Shown piece after piece: positions 59,133 to 64,000 of a DNA stretch of 64,000 bases. Made by a program: the position numbers and the translations under genes. The notes under the pieces were generated by a model, which worked only from the letters and a program-made list of their open reading frames with translations, searched no databases and was not told where the DNA came from. The stretch spans positions 293,001 to 357,000 of the forward strand of contig JADKAC010000008.1 of NCBI GenBank assembly GCA_016715425.1, given 5' to 3'. How positions within the stretch are numbered: the first letter of the stretch is position 1; each line of letters opens with the position of its first letter. This DNA comes from Bacteroidota bacterium. GTDB taxonomy: Bacteria; Bacteroidota; Bacteroidia; Chitinophagales; BACL12.

Positions 59133-60029
59133 ATGAAATCGCACAGCATTATTGTATTATATATTTTAATCGTTATTCATTCAGTCTCTGCACAGGAATT
59201 GGAACCCCGTGCTTACGCCAATTTACCAAAGGCATTAAATGCAATTGCATTAGGTTATACTTATACAAAAGGCAATGTAATCTTAGATCCTTCCATTCCG
59301 ATTTCTGATTTGGAAATTGTTTCGCATAATGTCAGTGCAGGATACATGCGTACGTTTAGTATTGCCGGAAAAATTGCAAGAGTACAAATTGGAGCACCAT
59401 TGATTTTAATGAATGGCGACTATGTATATCAAGGAGCGGATACTACAGGCGCACGTTCCGGATTTGGAGATTTGCGCATGCGGATTGGTATGAATATAAT
59501 TGGAGGCGATGCATTAGCTATCCAGGAATTTTCTAAATATGAACAGAAAACAATTGTAGGATTTAGCGTAGTAATCTCTGCACCAACTGGTCAATATTTT
59601 CCTGACAAATTAGTAAATCTCGGTACTAACCGTTGGGGTTTTAAACCAGAGATTGGTGCCAGTAAACGATTTAAAAAAGTGTATATAGATTTATATACAG
59701 GAGTTTGGTTTTATACAGATAATCCAAATTTTTATGGAGGAAAAATAAGAGAACAAAATCCGGTTTTCAGTTTGCAAGCACATGGAAATTATACATTTAA
59801 AAATCACATGTGGCTGGGTATAAATGGCAATTGGTTTTGGGGCGGCGATTCTTCTATTGATGGCTATCCAGCAGAATTCCCATTAAACAACAGCCGGGTC
59901 GGAATTACTTGGTCAACTAATTTTTCACCACAACATTCAGTAAAACTGCAATTTAATACAGGTGCTTTTTCAGTGGCAGGTTATAATTATAATTCTATAG
60001 GATTGTCGTATCAGTTTATTTTTTTCTAA
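59133..60029 (+). CDS. outer-membrane transporter-like beta-barrel (Phenol_MetA_deg-like)
   Basis: About 298 residues from the Met at 59133, which gives a clean signal peptide (MKSHSIIVLYILIVIHSVSA); the upstream in-frame Met at 59064 would add a second hydrophobic stretch. The mature protein begins QELEPRAYANLPKALNAIAL and has alternating barrel strands (NHMWLGINGNWFWGGDSSI, RVGITWSTNFSPQHSVKLQF, YNSIGLSYQFIFF). This resembles 'transporter'/MetA-pathway phenol degradation outer-membrane proteins. Substrate unknown; it stands alone and no neighbour gives a clue. Confidence 0.7.
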   Translation: MKSHSIIVLYILIVIHSVSAQELEPRAYANLPKALNAIALGYTYTKGNVILDPSIPISDLEIVSHNVSAGYMRTFSIAGKIARVQIGAPLILMNGDYVYQGADTTGARSGFGDLRMRIGMNIIGGDALAIQEFSKYEQKTIVGFSVVISAPTGQYFPDKLVNLGTNRWGFKPEIGASKRFKKVYIDLYTGVWFYTDNPNFYGGKIREQNPVFSLQAHGNYTFKNHMWLGINGNWFWGGDSSIDGYPAEFPLNNSRVGITWSTNFSPQHSVKLQFNTGAFSVAGYNYNSIGLSYQFIFF

Positions 60030-60105
60030 TAAATAATATATCGTGCCTCTACGGCATACTTTAAATATTTACATTATACTTTGCATAGCTCTATTTCAAT
60101 ACCTG

Positions 60106-61761
60106 TTATAATATATAATCCGTCGTAACAAAATTGCTCTTCCTGTTTTCGATGATGTTTGAAATAATTTGTTTGTTATTTTCTGTATCCTTAAATGCCA
60201 CAGTTGTGCGAATAGAAAATGCACGCAATGCATCATACACACTTAGCGTAGATACTGCGGAATCTTTTCTTCCATTAAAAGGATATAAATCCGGACCACG
60301 CTGACATTTACAATTTAAATTCACACGACCTACCTGATTTACTAATGGATCAATTAATTCTGCAAGACGATTAGAATCTTTTCCAAACACACTTACTTGT
60401 TGTCCGTAAGGAGATGTCTGCATATAAGTAAGTGGTTCATTGATATTTCTAAAAGTTGCTATCGGAACAACAGGACCAAACTGTTCTTCATGCCAAACCC
60501 GCATATCTTTATTTACAGGAAATAATACAGCGGGATAAAAAAAACTTAATGCTTGTTCGCCACCATTTGGATTAATAATATTTGCACCCTTTGCTAATGC
60601 ATCATCCACTAATTCTTTTAAATATTCCGGTTTATTCCTTTCAGGTAATGGCGTAATATCTATATCATTTTCCCAGGGCATTCCCGCTTTTAATTGTTGT
60701 AATGCAGCCACAAATTTGTTATTGAATTCCTGCGCAATAGTTTCATGCACAAATAAAATTTTTAATGCCGTACATCGCTGACCATTAAATGCAAGTGAAC
60801 CATTAATACATTCCTTAACGGCATTATCTAAATCTGCATCGGGTAAAATAATAGCAGGATTTTTTGCTTCTAATCCCAACACACTTTTTAATCTGTTTGC
60901 CTTCGGATGATATTGCTTAATAATATTTGCAACCCGACTTGTTCCGATAAAAGCAAACACATCTATTTTTCCGGTTGCCATAATAGGACCTATAATTTCT
61001 TTACCATCACCATAGATAACATTGATTACACCTTTTGGAAAATGTGCTTTAAATAATTCCAACATCGGGCGCATTAAAAGCACTCCTAATTTTGCAGGCT
61101 TAAATACAACTGTGTTGCCCATAAGTATCGCAGGAATAAGTGTTGCAAAGGCTTCATTCAACGGATAATTAAATGGCCCCATGCATAACACCGGCCCTAT
61201 GGGACTGCGACGTATCTGCGCATAAATACCTTCCTCTTTTTCCAGAACAGCACTGCGGCGATTCATGTCCTTTAATTCGTCGAGTGTATCATAAATATAT
61301 TTTATAGTGCGATCAAATTCATTTTCACAATCCGTATTTGTTTTTCCAATTTCCCACATCATCAACCGCACTACTTCTTCACGTTTTGTTTCCATCGCTT
61401 TTACAAATCGCAACATACTATCCACTCGTTTTTTTACGGAAAGTGTTGGCCATAATCCTCTGCCTAAATCATACGCATGATAAGCCGCATCCACTGCTTC
61501 AACCGCAGCATCTATACTTAGCATGGGTGTAGTTCCAATAGTTACTCTTTCATAACTTTTGTTTGTTTTAAAATATACCGGAGATTTAATAGTGTTTGAC
61601 TTACCTTCCCAAATTCGCAATTCTCCATTTATTAAATATTCCTTTTGATGAATAGGAAATTTCACTTTTGCATTTTCGGGAACAGCATTTTCTTCGTGAA
61701 ATATTTCAAGCCAAACATTCTCTGTTGCAGGCAATTCTTTATTCAATTCTTTGATAGCCAT
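60106..61761 (-). CDS. gapN: aldehyde dehydrogenase, GapN-like (NADP-dependent glyceraldehyde-3-P dehydrogenase)
   Basis: A 551-residue aldehyde dehydrogenase. Visible catalytic motifs: PFNYPLNEAFATLIPA (Asn), GLEAKNPAIILPDADLD (Glu) and FNGQRCTALKILFVHE (catalytic Cys). The VNLNCKCQRGPDLYPFNGRK segment is typical of the non-phosphorylating GAPDH (GapN) group, which oxidises glyceraldehyde-3-phosphate to 3-phosphoglycerate with NADP+. The protein is ~60 residues longer than streptococcal GapN, mostly at the N-terminus. It is separated by 51 bp from the amylase gene on the same strand. Other aldehyde substrates are possible. Confidence 0.8.
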   Translation of the reverse strand: MAIKELNKELPATENVWLEIFHEENAVPENAKVKFPIHQKEYLINGELRIWEGKSNTIKSPVYFKTNKSYERVTIGTTPMLSIDAAVEAVDAAYHAYDLGRGLWPTLSVKKRVDSMLRFVKAMETKREEVVRLMMWEIGKTNTDCENEFDRTIKYIYDTLDELKDMNRRSAVLEKEEGIYAQIRRSPIGPVLCMGPFNYPLNEAFATLIPAILMGNTVVFKPAKLGVLLMRPMLELFKAHFPKGVINVIYGDGKEIIGPIMATGKIDVFAFIGTSRVANIIKQYHPKANRLKSVLGLEAKNPAIILPDADLDNAVKECINGSLAFNGQRCTALKILFVHETIAQEFNNKFVAALQQLKAGMPWENDIDITPLPERNKPEYLKELVDDALAKGANIINPNGGEQALSFFYPAVLFPVNKDMRVWHEEQFGPVVPIATFRNINEPLTYMQTSPYGQQVSVFGKDSNRLAELIDPLVNQVGRVNLNCKCQRGPDLYPFNGRKDSAVSTLSVYDALRAFSIRTTVAFKDTENNKQIISNIIENRKSNFVTTDYIL

Positions 61762-61812
61762 ATTATTTTATGTTTACTGTTTTGATAACATGTAAGTATG
61801 AAATTCATTCAC

Positions 61813-64000
61813 TTAATCAATAACAAATCTTGCATAATAGTTTTCAGTTTTGCCAAATAATTGCAATTGATAAATACCGGCAGCAAAATCCTTTGTTGCA
61901 ATTGTATTTAAACCGTTACCTACCAATACCAAATCCTTTTTCAATATTAATTTACCATTGATATCTTGTATTTCTAAATAATACTTTCCACTGATTGGAA
62001 TTGCAATTTGTATAAAATCTTTTGCAGGATTTGGGAAGCAATGTATTTCTGATGCAGATAAATTTTGCAGATTTTGTGTGGTATCTAACGGCGTACTGAT
62101 ATCAATTAATTCATTCCGCAAATCACCTTGCACCCAAACAGCAAAACTGCGTGCAGGCACTTCGAGATTTACTTTATTATCGCCACCAACAATTATATAT
62201 TCACCCGGAGATTCAGAAAAAATATTAGTAAGTGTATCACCCGAAAAAATATTTGTTGTATTTATTTCCTGATTCACTTGTAGTGTTTCTCCTGCAAAAT
62301 TTATTGCAACAATTACTTCTCTTCCGCTTACTGCATTACTCAATTGATAGATGAGAGAAGTGTTTGCAAACCCACCACTAAAATCCGCAGAATATGGTGT
62401 ACTAAATCTGCTGAGATAATCCACTTGTGTTGCACCAAAAATATAGCGACGATGTGCTTCCATTAATCCATTTATTTTATAGCGCAAATTTCCCGGCGCA
62501 AAATAATCTGTTTGAAAAACACATGGTACTCCGAGTTTATTATTGGTGAGAATATATGCATAAGCAAGTATCGGATTATTGTCAACCGGCTGACCGGGAT
62601 CACGGAAATCATGATTGTTTACAAACGTTACAATATTATATCCTGAAGTACCAGTTGCATCAGCTAAAGAAGCATTAAATACATTCCGCACATCATATCC
62701 AAAAGCATCACAAGCTTGTTCTAAATTATTGCGCAATGCAAAATCAAAAATGCGGATATCAATTGCATCCTTAGTATCATCATCCATATTTGCCTGCACA
62801 TCATCCAACCATGCTTTCAAAACAAATGCATTGTATTCATACGATTCACCAACCACCATTTCTAAATCTTTGCCATTGTCGTGCATATAGTCTAAAAGAT
62901 CACCCATAAAAGAAGCCGGAAAATGTTTTACTGCATCCACACGAATACCACGAACACCGGCATCATCCCACATCCATTTCGTCCACTCTTTTAAAACATC
63001 CTGAGTATTAATTACATTTTGATCCAGATCATAAAAAAAATACATCGCATCCTGATCGCCTGCTAATTGAGTTGGAGAACCATTGGGTTTAAAATTTAAA
63101 TAATTCATTGCGCCATTTCCACTTTGCATATTGGTAAAATCTGTCGCAGTTTGATATGCAATTTCATTTTGAATATCTTCTGCAGCAACTCCACTCCATA
63201 AACCATAAATAAAATGATCCGTCATATCACTCAAGCCACCCGAACCGGTATTATACATTCTAATCCATAAGGTATCACCATCCACATCAAATTGCGAAGT
63301 TGTAATTGTCAATGCAAATTCATCCACACCACAACCGCTATTATCAATTGTTGCGTCCAAACGTTTTGATAATGTAATTGTATTATTTCCTTCGCCACAA
63401 TCTGCGCCGCCATTTGGTTCTGATTCTATTGTTGCAGCTAAAGCATAATTCGCATCAATGGTGTTCGTCCACATCATTACAGTAAATGGTTTATCATAAA
63501 GACCGGAAGCACCACTTGCAGATTTTATTTTAAAATAATATGTGCCTGCTCCATTTCCAGATACACCACCAAGAGGTAAATAACATCTGTATCTATCGCT
63601 TGGAAAGGGTTGATCGCCTGCAGCAATTTTTGTAGCATTCATATTTTCAATCCAACCTTCCACAGCAGGATTATCTTCCCATGCGCCACCATCACGATGA
63701 TTGTAAACCATGTCCGCAACAATTTTTAAATCATTCGCATTATATGTGTTTACCAGATTATCAAATGCCGGACGATTACCCCAACGACAAATATCGAAAT
63801 TGCCGAGATCATAATAATCTTTTACATCATAACCCATACTATAAGATCCACCCGAACCTTTTGACAACGGCGGCAACCACACATAAGTAAATCCGGCTTC
63901 ATGAAATTCATCGGCCAGACTTTCTAAATATTCCATATAAAAATCGGTAACCACATAAGTAGGATAATTCCAATACCAACTCTGAATCATAAATTCCTGA
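61813..64000 (-). CDS. secreted T9SS alpha-amylase (GH13), 5' end outside window
   Basis: The frame remains open to the right edge (residues QEF precede MIQSWYWNYPTY), so the apparent Met at 63990 is internal and the signal peptide lies outside. GH13 regions: IVADMVYNHRDGGAWED (I), GVRGIRVDAVKHF with the nucleophile Asp (II), MVVGESYEY with the acid Glu (III), FVNNHDFRD (IV). A beta-rich insert lies at ~165-270 within the catalytic domain. A C-terminal all-beta domain and a T9SS domain (HCFPNPAKDFIQIAIP ... FAAGIYQLQLF) follow. It would hydrolyse starch at the cell surface, feeding MalQ. Confidence 0.92.
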   Translation of the reverse strand, partial: QEFMIQSWYWNYPTYVVTDFYMEYLESLADEFHEAGFTYVWLPPLSKGSGGSYSMGYDVKDYYDLGNFDICRWGNRPAFDNLVNTYNANDLKIVADMVYNHRDGGAWEDNPAVEGWIENMNATKIAAGDQPFPSDRYRCYLPLGGVSGNGAGTYYFKIKSASGASGLYDKPFTVMMWTNTIDANYALAATIESEPNGGADCGEGNNTITLSKRLDATIDNSGCGVDEFALTITTSQFDVDGDTLWIRMYNTGSGGLSDMTDHFIYGLWSGVAAEDIQNEIAYQTATDFTNMQSGNGAMNYLNFKPNGSPTQLAGDQDAMYFFYDLDQNVINTQDVLKEWTKWMWDDAGVRGIRVDAVKHFPASFMGDLLDYMHDNGKDLEMVVGESYEYNAFVLKAWLDDVQANMDDDTKDAIDIRIFDFALRNNLEQACDAFGYDVRNVFNASLADATGTSGYNIVTFVNNHDFRDPGQPVDNNPILAYAYILTNNKLGVPCVFQTDYFAPGNLRYKINGLMEAHRRYIFGATQVDYLSRFSTPYSADFSGGFANTSLIYQLSNAVSGREVIVAINFAGETLQVNQEINTTNIFSGDTLTNIFSESPGEYIIVGGDNKVNLEVPARSFAVWVQGDLRNELIDISTPLDTTQNLQNLSASEIHCFPNPAKDFIQIAIPISGKYYLEIQDINGKLILKKDLVLVGNGLNTIATKDFAAGIYQLQLFGKTENYYARFVID

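Noticed and set aside
63990..63992. Met at 63990 as the true start of the alpha-amylase.
   Set aside because: The frame is open to the edge with QEF before it, and the conserved GH13 N-terminal strand begins upstream; a T9SS cargo also needs a signal peptide, which would lie beyond the window.

Overview
The window is AT-rich bacterial chromosome from a member of the Bacteroidota. The evidence is seven proteins with a type IX secretion (T9SS) C-terminal sorting domain, promoter boxes of the Bacteroidota type TAnnTTTG, a DUF4270 lipoprotein next to glmS, a CrtY of the fused CrtYcd type, and a MarR-led carotenoid operon. Chitinophagales/Saprospiria-like bacteria fit best, but I cannot place it to genus. 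I saw no rRNA or tRNA genes, no CRISPR array, no transposase and no phage genes.

Layout. 1-5.3 kb (+): 3' end of a PafA-like phosphatase, flavin reductase, CrcB fluoride channel, then a T9SS beta-propeller protein coupled to an OmpA-like protein. 5.4-14.1 kb (-): three large T9SS surface proteins. 14.3-14.9 kb (+): MntA/HepT toxin-antitoxin pair. 15.2-20.4 kb (-): operon of a subtilisin-like T9SS protease, a lipoprotein and a small outer-membrane barrel; the protease signal peptide is interrupted by a C14 homopolymer that puts it out of frame. 20.9-28.4 kb: M48 protease, polyprenyl synthase, a CotH/lamin-tail T9SS protein, an rRNA m5C methyltransferase. 28.9-33.9 kb (-): carotenoid operon marR-crtI-crtB-orf-SRPBCC-crtZ-crtY (predicted zeaxanthin-type product). 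34.5-36.0 kb (+): a three-gene HipBST-like toxin-antitoxin module with two matching operators, and just upstream the relic of a second copy. 36.3-43.2 kb (-): YbiT-like ABC-F ATPase, the rplM-rpsI-rpsB-tsf operon, a zinc peptidase, LemA, DusB. 43.5-45.9 kb (+): FecA-like TonB-dependent receptor. 46.0-51.7 kb (-): GT39 glycosyltransferase, acyl-CoA dehydrogenase, rfaE2, a flippase-like membrane protein, panD, panC. 51.8-55.9 kb (+): stand-alone GT5 N-domain protein, DUF4270 lipoprotein, glmS. 56.2-64.0 kb: amidohydrolase, malQ, an outer-membrane protein, gapN-type dehydrogenase, and a T9SS alpha-amylase that runs off the right edge.

Between the genes lies an unusual repeat landscape. At least four loci carry a composite element made of short near-tandem word modules in the same order: GTGAGTAGTGAATGG-type, AATCAGTGATGAG-type, AACCCGAAACTTGAAACCC-type, GCCAACAGCCAAAAGC-type, and TTGACAATTGACAATG-type on the other strand. 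These butt against, or supply, the stop codons of the flanking genes. Added to this are ~30 bp CACAGAG palindromes, a CCCCTCTCTT/AAGAGAGGGG hairpin in two copies, and a ~138 bp direct repeat flanking the protease operon.

The observations most worth following are the C14 tract in the protease signal peptide (possible phase variation), the modular word-repeat element, the collapsed tandem copy of the hip module, and a group of genes whose TAnnTTTG box lies exactly 4 nt before the start codon, which predicts leaderless mRNAs.
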